Origin: Karstenula rhodostoma CBS 690.94
Taxonomy: Eukaryota > Ascomycota > Dothideomycetes > Pleosporales > Didymosphaeriaceae
Length of the DNA stretch: 64,000 nt
Direction: 5' to 3'
NCBI GenBank assembly: GCA_010093485.1
Contig: MU001512.1
Coordinates: 580,842 to 644,841, forward strand
Shown here: piece by piece, positions 54,779-64,000 of the stretch
How positions within the stretch are numbered: position 1 is the first letter of the stretch
Layout of the letters: each line of letters begins with the position of its first letter
The notes under the pieces: generated by a model
What the model saw: the letters and a program-made list of their open reading frames with translations, nothing else
Told to the model about the DNA's origin: nothing
The model's database searches: none
Made by a program: the position numbers and the translations under genes

Positions 54779-55859
54779 TCAATGCTGCGGAACCATTCCG
54801 CCGTCTACGGCAATGACTTTGTTCGTCACTGGAGTTGATTAGTTGATAGCTTGAGTAGGTGATGGGTGCGTCTCACCGTACGACGTATTGATCATCCACA
54901 GCACCGTTTCCGCGACTTCATCCGGCGTCCCTAACCTTCCTACGGGAACCTCTACAATGTTGTTAGCGATACCCTTCTTCTGCACCACGAAAACCCACTC
55001 TTCGACAACTCCTCATTGCTTCCAGGCAACATCTTCGTCTGCTCGATCAACGCCGGCGCCACCCCATTAACCGTGATCTGTAGTTGCAATCAGCTCGCTC
55101 CTTCATCATCGCCCCAAGGTTGAAACCGCTCACCCCCTTCTTCGCGTACGTCGTGGCAAGCCAATGGATCAACCCATGCAACGCACTCTTCGCACTCGCA
55201 TAGTGCGGTCCAATAATCCCCCCCGTGATCCCAGCCACGCTCGACACAAAGATGACGCGTCCCCATCCCTCACCCTCCAACGCAGGCATGCAAAGCTGAG
55301 TCAGTAGGTAGGAAGACCCGCAATTGATGCGCCAGGCATCCTCAAATGCAGAGACAGATACCTCGTCGATGGACTTGATACCCGTCTGGATGGTAGCTCC
55401 ATGGTTGTTGATGAGTATGTTAGGCGGGCCCAGCAACGCAACAATATGCTCGTGCAGCTCTCTGACCTACAACCCCCTCAGCCATCCCACTCCCCACCCT
55501 AGCAAGATAGTCAACAACGCGCGCATACTTACCTCTTCATAGTTACCCAGATCCGCACCATAGCACACAAACTTGCTCCCAAACGCATGCATGTACTCCT
55601 CCTTGAACTCCTCCAGCAGCGCCAGCGCTGCGTCCTGGTCCGTGTTGTAGTGGATCCCGATGGAGCATCCCAACGCAGCGAGCCGGCGGCACACGGCGGT
55701 GCCGATGCCGCCTGTGGCGCCTGTCACGAGGGCGATTTTGCCCTGGAGAGGTGCTTTGAGATGGGCGGTGGACATTGTGCGATTGTGTGTAGACAAGGAG
55801 GTGGGGGATTGGGGAGGGACGGTGGAGGACTGCGTTTGGGAGCTTCGTCGCTGGTGCAT
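54779..55859 (-). CDS. 3-oxoacyl-reductase-like SDR, 5 exons, 287 aa (or 259 aa)
   Basis: Model: complement(join(54779..54828,54877..54951,54999..55077,55134..55466,55533..55859)). The core is KIALVTGATGGIGTAVCRRL (Rossmann motif), ILINNHGA (NNHGA), VIFVSSVAG (catalytic Ser), GPHYASAKSALHGL (Tyr and Lys of YxxxK), ITVNGVAPALIEQTK and the end VIAVDGGMVPQH. It fits 3-oxoacyl-[ACP] reductases (FabG/OAR1 type). From ATG 55859 the first 28 residues (MHQRRSSQTQSS...) are basic and Ser/Thr-rich without acids, like a mitochondrial presequence; starting at ATG 55775 (MSTAHLKAPLQGK) would give a cytosolic form of 259 aa. The exon chain is continuous in frame. Confidence 0.87.
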
Positions 55860-56279
55860 TGTTGGGTTTGGGGTGGTGTTCTTTGTCGTACGTGACGTCG
55901 GCGTGGTATGTGTTGCTGCATTTGGTTGGCATGGAGGAAGCTGCAGCCGGGGTAGGTTCCCCGCTTGAGGTTGCCCCGCAACTTCCGTATGGGGTAGACG
56001 AGCAGCGGCGTAGCTTCACTTACGCCTCGAAGATGTTGACACAGCGGCGGTTTGTTCTTGATAGTACTCTACGACAAGTCTGGGACCGTCAAAGCACAAA
56101 TCATTCGAGCGTTGAAGCGTTGAAGCATCCCCGCAAAAGCTCTTTCAAACAGTCCAAAGCCTTACGACTGCATAGTAAGCTATCCAATTCCATATGCTTG
56201 GCTATTTCGTCGCCCCCCTCACCCTGGAAGAATCACCCATCTGGAGACTAACCGGGTATCTCAGAACAAGAACATCATC
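55860..56279. promoter_or_regulatory. Divergent promoter, SDR / alpha/beta hydrolase
   Basis: 420 bp between two start codons facing apart; no other gene seen. Confidence 0.45.
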
Positions 56280-57391
56280 ATGGCCCACCTTACGCGCGAA
56301 GAAGTATTAGCATCGGGAACCGTGGCCGATGATTACCGAAAGGTATGCTCAAGCTATAGGCAAGGAAAGAGCTCTAGCTTACCTTCCCCAGGCCTTCGAA
56401 GCACGCCCAATCGACATCAAGGGCAACGACTTCTTCGAAGTTCGGGCAAGCCGCGCGGAACACCTCCAGAAACTTCGGCATCTGTATCCCATCCCCGGCC
56501 CTATTCCAGATGAAGTTTCGGAGTCGATGCACCATGTACCCGCAAGAGATGGCTACTCTATTCGTGTGCGCGCGTACCAGCCTGTCAAAGGGCCGCCAGA
56601 GGGAGGCAGTCCACTTGTGGTGATGTATCATGAGGGAGGCTGGAGCATGGGCGATCTCACGGACGAGGACTTAAACTGCAGGATGTTTGCCCGGGACTTA
56701 GGATGCGTGTGCGTAAACGTAGAATACAGGTGAAACTTTCCTGCACTGCTATAGAGAATACGCTGACCGTCGCCGCAGGCTCGCACCTGAACACCAATTC
56801 CCCATTGGCATCAACGACTGCTGGGATGCTCTTAAATGGGCTCTTGATAATGCAGCATCTCTCAAAGCGACACCTACACAAGGCGTCGTTGTCGGGGGCG
56901 CTTCTGCGGGCGGTAACCTGGCCGCCATCCTCGCTCTCCTGTCTCGCGACACTCTCCTCTCTCCGCCTATAACTGGCCAATACCTCTGCGTTCCCGCGCT
57001 TCTCCCGGAGTACAATGTCCCAGAGCATCTTGCCCCGCTTTACCGCTCGCGGAACGACTCCCGCTCCGATCCTGTTTTGAAAGACTTGCAGCCGGGCATG
57101 ATAGAGGCTATCTATAAGCCTGAAGAGAAGTCGCCCTTGTGGGATCCATTCAACCATCCCGACGGTCACAAGGGCGTGGCGAGAGCCTACTTCCAGGTTG
57201 GCGGGCTGGATCCCTTGAGGGACGAGGCAGTGTTGTATGACAGGAAGCTCAGGGAGGCTGGTGTGCTGACAAGATTTGATCTATATGCAGGATATGGCCA
57301 TATGTTTTGGACGAACTATCCGGAGATGAAGAGGAGCAAAGAGTTTGTGGAGGATACCTTGAGGGGTGTGAGATGGTTGCTTGGAAAATAG
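56280..57391 (+). CDS. Alpha/beta hydrolase (HSL-type carboxylesterase), 3 exons, 337 aa
   Basis: Model: join(56280..56342,56392..56729,56779..57391), both introns 49 nt. Exon 1 is MAHLTREEVLASGTVADDYR-K; the next exon resumes AFEARPIDIKGNDFFEVR. The oxyanion-hole motif reads YHEGGW where the family normally has HGGG. The nucleophile elbow is GGASAGGN (Ser176), with Asp278 in GGLDPLRDEA and His308 in GYGHMFW completing the triad. Members of this HSL-like group hydrolyse short-chain esters and lactones in detoxification or secondary metabolism; the substrate is unknown. No signal peptide, so probably intracellular. An in-frame-looking ATG at 56329 belongs to another frame that runs across intron 1. 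Confidence 0.88.
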
Positions 57392-57449
57392 CGTAAAAGA
57401 CACTCCAGCAGGAGAAAGCAGAGGTTCTATCTAGCAGTAAGGCGCATTT

Positions 57450-58462
57450 CTATTCCAACTGATACGCTCTGGCTTTAGGATCCAGCTCGTCCGGCATGAC
57501 CATATCGCCTCTTACCTCGCCAATCTCCCTGTGCCCTACCTCGCACACCGGCGTCGAGTTCGCCATTTCAGCCGCGCTGTGAACGACCGCCATTCCCCCA
57601 TCCAACTCCCCATCCAACGCAGCATCTTTACTACCTTTCTTCCTACGCAACCGCGTAAGAAACACCAGCAACCCGACCAGCGCAACCAATACCACTGCAA
57701 CACCAACCCCAATCCCAGCCCACGAGCCCGCTGTCATCCTAGACCCATTTCCTCCACCCGCACCGCTCCCCCCGCCAGCACCAGTACCACCCCCGCTCCC
57801 CGCCGCAGTATTCGTGTTATCCACCGTGCCACTCGTCCTCGTGGGTAATGCGTCCGTCTGCGTCATCGTCTGCGACGTCGATGACGTCGTTGACGCTGCC
57901 GTCTCGAAATCCGCTTTTTGAAACCGGATTTCAATCTGGTTCGCGTACGCTTCGAGGGCGCCAAGCGTAGTTTCCATGTATATTGTTCTTCCGTTGGCGT
58001 CCTGCTGCGGGACGAGGATCTTGGGCGCTTGGGTGTAGAAGCGGCTGCAAGAGAAGGTATCCCAGGGGTCTCCTCGGGGTGTTGCGCAGATATAGCCGCT
58101 GTGCATGGTATCAGTAGCCTTCCTTTTTCTAATTCCCGTTTTTCGTGCGATGGAAGGTAGAGGGGAATATAGGGATGCAATCGATTGGGGACGTACACCG
58201 GACAGCACGTAACCCTCGTTTCCGTCATGCTGCCAATGCTCTCCACATTGCCGCACGCGGACGACCACGCTGAGGGACATATCCCCGGCGAGTAGTACGC
58301 ATCTGGAGTCGTGAAGCCAGACGGGTAGCATGATTTGGTATCGGTCTGCCCCAGGCTGTGCCACTTGGAGGTGACGGTGCCGGTGCGGTAGACCTTGCCG
58401 TAGATGGTGTCGTTGCAGCCGGGGGCGGGCACGAATGCCGTTGTTAGGGCACCGACATTCAT
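57450..58462 (-). CDS. Single-pass cell-surface protein with Gly-rich linker, 2 exons, 304 aa
   Basis: Model: complement(join(57450..58098,58197..58462)), intron 98 nt. The ectodomain starts MNVGALTTAFVPAPGCNDTI without a classical signal peptide and has conserved-type cysteines (KSCYPSGF, GICPSAWSSACG, VTCCP, YICATPRGDPWDTFSCSRFY). A Thr/Ser stalk and a Gly/Ala/Asn low-complexity stretch come before the TM helix (WAGIGVGVAVVLVALVGLLV, about residues 218-240) and an RLRRKKGSK stop-transfer; the ~60-residue tail is acidic. This layout (cysteine ectodomain, mucin-like stalk, TM, tail) is common among fungal sensor-like surface proteins. Ligand unknown. Convergent with the hydrolase: stops are 58 bp apart. 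Confidence 0.78.
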
Positions 58463-58892
58463 GGCGTGGGTATGGGATGGTTGGAGCCAATGCAATTACA
58501 CGCGCTGGAACGTAGGGAGAAGGGAAACATGGGCGACGATGCTTGGAGATCGCGATTAAATAGGGGCGTATAGGTTGTAAGGCTGTGCAGTCTGCCGTGC
58601 TGCACAGTTATATATATCGTGTTTCGACGATAGGCCGTGATACATAGGTACCATGTGGGTGTGGAGCTTGATTGGGTTGGGGATTGGCCTACGACCAGAT
58701 ACGGTTCTCGTGTATATGTGATCCTTGTTGTGGGTGTGGCATCGCAATATATCTCTGCGGGGGCGGGGGCCGTAACCACGGCGTGGGGAAGGCTCTGGTA
58801 GACACACTGGGCAGTGGCTTGTTCAATTGGATGATACCGAATCGCTGCAAACGACCCATATCTATGTGCTTAAGAAAGATTTAGGACCAAGT
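58463..58892. other. Intergenic, promoter of the surface-protein gene
   Basis: 430 bp. A TTATATATAT element at about 58608-58617 lies roughly 150 bp upstream of the ATG at 58462. No gene recognised. Confidence 0.45.
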
Positions 58893-59731
58893 CTATACAT
58901 CGCATTCTCTACATGTACCCACGAAAACTCGCAAATCTTCACCCACATCCTCTTCTCGTAGCGCCAGCTCGTTGACAAGAATACACGTATCCTCCAAACC
59001 CCTCACCTTCTCCTTGTTCGGCTCCCGATACACATCCGTACTCAACATATACGCATAATGCCACACGCTATCATACTGCGTCAGATTCGCCTCATCCCAC
59101 CCTCTCGCACCTGCAGTCCCCCCACCAACCTCATCCCGCACCCCACCCCTCAGCTCCCCACCCTCCCCCATAAACTGGCCCAGCCACCGGTCCAAATCTC
59201 TCTTTGAACCCTCTCATGTAACTATCATGCATCGAGCTATCCCCATCCCTATACTCGAACAGATTGAAAAAACACACCAGCGACCCACGGACACCCGCCG
59301 GCTCCGCACTGGACAAAAACCACGCCATAGGATGGTCAAGCCTCAGCTCGCCCCACCGCTTCTCTCCATACCCAGCCGCAGGGTCGGGTCTTGATGAGGT
59401 ACGGTGGCTCGTCGAAGCTGAGTAGATGGAGTTCGTTGGTGAAGTTCGAGGCGTTGGTGGTGGGCCGGAGGGCGATGAGGTGGACGGTGGCTTTCGGCAT
59501 GGCTTCGGGTAGGTGCGAAGGGATGTGATATGCTACGACTTTTGCGACGAGGAGGAATTTTGGATAGTCTATAGGGATGGTTACTTGGGTTGCGTCGGAT
59601 GCGTGTTCTTGGTTGGACGTGTGTAAAGTTCCTGGGCTCGTGGGGTTGCTTCGATTGCAGATGGTTTGCTGTGATAAATGGTGCGAGCTAGTGCATGAGT
59701 CTATCTTCGAGTTACGATCTTTCTCGCGCAA
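58893..59731 (-). pseudogene. Conserved-looking gene broken by two frameshifts
   Basis: Three successive minus-strand frames read as one protein. Frame 1 (59731 to about 59385) has VTIPIDYPKFLLVAKVVAYH and LHLLSFDEPPYLIK; the register then changes by one base and continues AAGYGEKRWGELRLDHPMAW, SMHDSYMRGFKER; near 59208 it changes again and continues DLDRWLGQFMGEGGELRGG, DEANLTQYDSVWHYAYMLST to a TAG at 58893. Each break equals one extra base (or two missing) and neither has splice signals. The composition is protein-like throughout. Either a recent pseudogene or two sequencing errors. I do not recognise the family; no signal peptide or TM is seen. Confidence 0.65.
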
Positions 59732-60188
59732 TAGAGCATGTTGTAACTTATCGCAGAGTTGCTTGTGAGATTTACGTAAAAAGAAAGTGCTGTGATGCTG
59801 GGGTTAGTCGCCCACAGCACCACAGCTCTTTTTCACGTTACCCTCCCGAACCCGCCACAGCTTCACAGCAACTCTACTAGAACTAGAGTTCATGGGGGAG
59901 CATCAGAAGCCATCTGAAGAGGTAACCGCTCTACACGGGACATCAAAGCACTCGCCGACAATTATCTACACAACGCCGCTATCAGTAACCTGTTCTTCTT
60001 CAGGCTCTCGCTGCGGGTGCATCGAGAAAACGGACGCACGATGCAAGACTAGGCTACAGTGAAGTGAACTAAGCTACTAGTATTAAGCTTCTACGTTTTC
60101 TTGTCTACCCAAGCATTTTTGTACTGCGACAAGGAGTCGCTCGCAGGTGCATCTCATCACGTTACCATCCTTCAACAGGAAATGTTAC
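59732..60188. other. Intergenic, no gene seen
   Basis: 457 bp between the start of the broken gene and the stop of the Zn2Cys6 gene. Nothing recognised. Confidence 0.45.
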
Positions 60189-62580
60189 CTAGAAAGTCAT
60201 ACCCAGCCCAGCTCCATCAAACCCCATACCGTCCCACCCTAACCCCGACCCTCCCATCGCAGAACTCCAACCCATATCCAACGGCAAGAATCCCGACCAC
60301 AATGCCGCCTCGTTGACCGGCCCCGTGGCTCCACTTCCATTGATGGCAAAGTCGTTAATAGCACTGAGATCTGTCCATCCGAAGTCGCCCATCTGCTCCG
60401 TCATCGCGGGGCTCTCGGCCGCACCTGCGCTACCAGAGTGGGCTGGCGAATGCATAGAAGCGCCACTTTGACCCGCGAGAGGAGGGTAGCCTCCGCTACC
60501 ACCGTGGAGCGAGTGGCTCGCTACATGCGTTCCCGGATGCCGGAAAGTGGTATTGCTGGACTTGTCTTTGCGGGGCGCTTTGGCCCAGAGTAAGCGGAGT
60601 AGCTGGCTGTAGCGGGAGCCTGGGTGCTGGATCCCGATGTTGGCGCCGACGCTGCTGCGCTGGAGACGAGCGACTGTTTCGTTGATCATGGCGCGGATCG
60701 CGCGGTCCTCGTCGTTGCTTATGACGCCGGTGCACCGTGCTCGGTAGAGGAATACACCGGCATAGACTAGGTAGAGGTAGTATCGCAGTGGCATGTAGCG
60801 GAGCGACTTCTCCGGGTCGACGAAATTGTTGGCGGTGGTCAAGATGGCCTTTGCAGCATCGAGACCTTCGTAGATGAATCTTGCGTCTCCGACTGCTCCC
60901 ACGTTGTTGACGAAGACGCGCTGTGGGGCATGCATTTTCGATCCGTGGCGATCGCTGTGTCCGCCCGACTCTTGAGGGTCTACGGAGCCATTGGCAGTAG
61001 GGAGCGCGCGGAGAATCGTTGCTTGGAAGGCAAAAGCGTTGATGTATAATCGTAGGTAGTCGTAAGACATTAGTAGACAAGCTTTGAGGGGCGGTGAGCA
61101 AGTCAGTGTGCCCCACACACTTTTCCAGCTGTATATGGCTGCGCGGAAGTCGTCGATAAACTTGATATAACTCCCGCTCATATGCGTCCGGAAGCTGGAC
61201 CCTGGGTTCGAGTAAAGAGTGTCGTGGACGTTACTGAATAGCTGTGTGAGCTCCAAGTTGGCTAGACACATTAGCGTGCGCTGAGGATAGAACCGGGACA
61301 GCTACTCACCTTGGAAGATGCTTGCATAGTCCTCTTGATTGGTATTTTTGGGAATTAGTGAAGGATAATCCTCACGTCGCAGGGTTGTAAGCGGTCCAGG
61401 GCCTCTTGACCAGAACGCCTTCCCTATTCGTATAGATATGTGTCGGTCTGAGACATAAGCAGACGTCCACAAGAGTCGCTTGCGGTCATGGTCGGGATCC
61501 TTGTCCTGGTCTACGAATCGAAAAGAGTACTTGTCCAAAGCCATGAAATAGGCTATCCGTAGGGCCAATCCAACGTGCATCCAACTCTCTTTGTCTTCCT
61601 CGCCTTTACCAACTTTGCCCGAGCTTCTTTGTGTGTAGGGAGCCCATTCGGCAAGAATCAGGAGAGCTTCCACCGCTTCGACACCCGCGTCGCCGCCAGC
61701 AGCCAAGGTGGAAACGAGACTCTTCATATGCTCTGAACAGGCTTCGTATATATAAGGTTCTTCGACAAGATCTTTGGATGAAATGACAAGTATAGCCGTA
61801 AAGAGATGAGGCTCCTGCTTCGCGGTGTGCGCTAGCCTGGTGGTATCAAAGGTCTCCACGCGGGCTAATGGATAATATGGATGGTAGTTCTCTTGATATC
61901 TCGCAAGCAATTGGTGTACCGTAGGAAGTGTGAGGGTTCCTTCATCGAGCAGGGCATGTCCATATGCTGCTGACATTTGTGTTTGCACTGGCGGCATGGT
62001 GCCCAGCCGAGCTGCCGGTAGAGCATTACTGTTCTGCGCAGTCTCCTCCGAGCTGGACTCTGCAACTCTCGCGAGGATTCCAAGAGCATCAGAAGGGTTC
62101 TGTAGGTTGGGGAAAGTCATCTCATCAGAGGTTGATGTTTCTGACCTCTGTAGCTGGTTCTCTCCCTCCGGCAGCTGAGATGTGGGGTCGGATCGCATCC
62201 ATGGTGTTGTGCCAACATTCCCCAAAGGGAAACTGCTTTCCTCTTGATGGTATTCTGTCAAGGAAGGGAGAGCACCTTCAACTAAAGTTTTGCGGCGCAC
62301 TCTTCGTCCACCACGATTGCTACCTCCGAGTACGCAATCAAGGTTATCTCGCTTACAGCGAAGACATGGGACTGATCCGTCATTGTCTCTTAAGCTCGCT
62401 TGTTAGTATACAGTGTAAGTGTGGGGCTGCAAGAGGCGGTCCATACAAAAGACATCGGCTCTTCCTTTTGCGGCAGTTCAAGCATGCTTGATGCGCTCTT
62501 TTGGTCTTGGGAGATCCGGCCCCCTGTACGGCATCCGGAGCGGCCTCTGAAGACGGTTGTGGGGAATTGATCGACTCCAT
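60189..62580 (-). CDS. Zn2Cys6 transcription factor, 3 exons, 761 aa
   Basis: Model: complement(join(60189..61261,61310..62388,62447..62580)). The zinc cluster is split by intron 1: exon 1 has ACLNCRKRKSRCLL and exon 2 resumes DNDGSVPCLRCKRDNLDCVL, giving C-X2-C-X6-C-X9-C-X2-C-X6-C at residues 33-63. A basic segment follows (SNRGGRRVRRKTLVEGALPS). The fungal-specific domain spans about 190-470 (LLARYQENYHPYYPLARVET, RIAYFMALDKYSFRF, RLLWTSAYVSDRHISIRIGK). The C-terminus is Gly/Ser-rich. Intron 1 (58 nt) has two acceptors 6 nt apart that both keep frame; the second is better spaced from the TACTAAC branch point. Nuclear regulator, targets unknown. Confidence 0.92.
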
Positions 62581-63959
62581 ACGATTATTCCGCTCCGTCC
62601 AGGATGGTGTGGTTGAAGCGGTCCGGAGTCTGGGATGCTGTCGGCTTTAGGTTCGGAAGCCGAGCAGACGACACATCGGCGATGGTCTCCAGCACCGCCG
62701 TGCTCTTATAGGCCGATGGGTGCCTACTGTAGCATTCAGGACCATGTATGCCTCAGGCTCCAGACTGTGTTTCGAGTGTTGTCAGCCCTGCGAAACGAAC
62801 AATGCTGTCGAACGTGCGGAGCCGTGACGATGAAGGAAACATCGGGCCGCGGTAATGGCGGCATTTGAGATACAGAAGCGGCTAGCGCCGCACCATGGAA
62901 CAAATCCATTTCTGGTGCCATATTGAACACTTGGAAAATGAGTCCTCCCAGATGCCTGCGATGGTCGCAAATGTGCTGAGCTCACAAAGGGATTCACGGC
63001 CAAGTCTCGTTGTGTAGGGGTGATTGTGTCTCGTGTGCAAGGGCTCCTACAGCCTATTTTGGGGGCGCAAGGGCTCGGGAACGTACAATCCGTCGCACAA
63101 GCTGTGAAGCGGCGTGCTTGCGGCCATTCTCACGCAGCGTAAACCGACACAATCTTGTTCACAGTGAGCGGGAACGTATTTCTTTCGTTGCTGAAGACTG
63201 CGCGTCACGCGACCGCCCCTGCTTCCTTGGGTGTGCTCGCTAGCGTCCTGGGCACTGTGGGATCTCCGTTCGACTTGTGGGACTCTCCACATTTGCTCCA
63301 ACCTCCCCCATAAACACCAGCGCAATCTCTCCAACACGTCGACCCCTACGCTCTTATCTCAAACGCCTTGAGCATGATGCGCGACAGATTGCTTGGTCCA
63401 TTTCAACTTCCTCTTCTTGCCAGACACCCCGCAGCCTGATTGACAGTCCTTAGCGATGTTTCTGGACCTCATCCAAATGGGAAGGTCCTTGTGCATAACC
63501 AAGCCACCATCGATGTGTCTTCTCCAGCTTACGGGGCTACGCGGTCATATACCGCACTTACTGCACTTAAGGTTGTCGATAAGCCTTGTGCCCAGACTCA
63601 TCGGCGGCACGAGCGGTGATCGCCACAGCCTATGAGGCGGTTACAGCCACTGGTTGCAAGGAGTTGTACATATGTAGCCCAAGGTAGGGCAACGCCGGGC
63701 GAATCATCACGCGTGCGGTGCGCTCTATACGCTACCTTTTTAGATTAAGTCACGGCGAGATACCATTCGGCTGGAATGCGAACTTCCTGGACGGGGCACA
63801 TCGCCCGTTCATCATCAACTCGTTACGGGCAGGTGTAAAGGACCCTAGAAACTTTTTGATCTACATGCTGCTCCAGACCGCTCAATGTAGCCTATAAGTA
63901 CTACCGTAGGGTAGGGCGTCTCGCTTTCTTCACGTTGCCTTACTTCGTCGAGGACCAGC
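62581..63959. other. Intergenic, no supported gene
   Basis: About 1.4 kb without a recognisable gene. Scattered frames of 64-96 codons show no family pattern. A TATAAG element at 63893-63898 is about 65 bp upstream of the ATG at 63960. Confidence 0.4.
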
Positions 63960-64000
63960 ATGAAGTTCCTCGCTCCTCTCTTGGCCACCTTCGGCCTGGC
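63960..64000 (+). CDS. Secreted protein, start only (cut by window edge)
   Basis: ATG at 63960 opens MKFLAPLLATFGLA, a typical signal-peptide start, and runs off the window. A TATA-like element lies about 65 bp upstream. Product unknown. Confidence 0.5.
   Translation, partial: MKFLAPLLATFGL

Noticed and set aside
56329..56391. Alternative start of the hydrolase at ATG 56329
   Set aside because: Splicing 56343-56391 links the conserved MAHLTREEVLA start to the following exon in frame, which fits the family better.
54779..57391. A biosynthetic cluster made of the SDR and the alpha/beta hydrolase
   Set aside because: No backbone synthase or tailoring set nearby; the SDR looks like a mitochondrial fatty-acid-type reductase.

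Overview
The window is from a filamentous ascomycete (Pezizomycotina, most likely Dothideomycetes by overall protein character; this class call is an inference). Evidence: eukaryotic genes on both strands interrupted by short introns (mostly 43-58 nt) with GTANGT-type donors, CTNAC-like branch points and YAG acceptors, three Zn2Cys6 regulators of fungal type, a SAF1-type F-box/RCC1 protein, AIM6, PDR16-type Sec14 and a filamentous-fungus myosin II. I rebuilt exon structures by hand from reading frame, splice-site and family continuity; every multi-exon model closes in frame. No rRNA, tRNA, CRISPR or intact transposon was seen.

Layout. 1-4.7 kb: a GNAT acetyltransferase cut by the window edge, a dienelactone-hydrolase-like enzyme and a divergent Zn2Cys6 regulator. 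5-12 kb: housekeeping genes (ribosomal S29, DNA polymerase alpha subunit B, PDR16-type Sec14) and a large secreted protein with a PKD/K319L-like domain. 12-14 kb: gene-poor. 14-17 kb: a second Zn2Cys6 regulator head-to-head with a short-chain dehydrogenase. 17-25 kb: F-box/RCC1 protein, eIF2B delta, a basic MPHKHKR-type protein and AIM6. 25-31 kb: low gene density with microsatellite, 35-bp and 123-bp tandem repeats beside a coiled-coil membrane protein that itself has 84-bp internal repeats. 31-43 kb: a ZFC3H1/Red1-like zinc-finger protein divergent from the 2423-aa myosin II heavy chain. 43-53 kb: an accessory-looking block with a small unknown protein, a 746-aa sugar-transporter-like MFS protein, a CorA-like membrane protein, a candidate small secreted cysteine-rich protein and an unusual protein kinase. 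53-64 kb: NADH-cytochrome b5 reductase, a mitochondrial-type 3-oxoacyl reductase, an alpha/beta hydrolase, a cell-surface single-pass protein, a twice-frameshifted gene, a third Zn2Cys6 regulator and the start of a secreted protein at the right edge.

How the genes relate. Most are independent housekeeping or surface functions. Three arrangements suggest local co-regulation: the regulator/hydrolase pair at 0.5-4.7 kb, the regulator/dehydrogenase pair at 14-17 kb, and the divergent ZFC3H1-like/myosin pair. No complete biosynthetic cluster (no PKS, NRPS or terpene synthase) is visible. The most unusual items are the candidate effector at 49.4-49.9 kb, the repeat-rich coiled-coil locus at 26.2-29.0 kb and the decayed gene at 58.9-59.7 kb.
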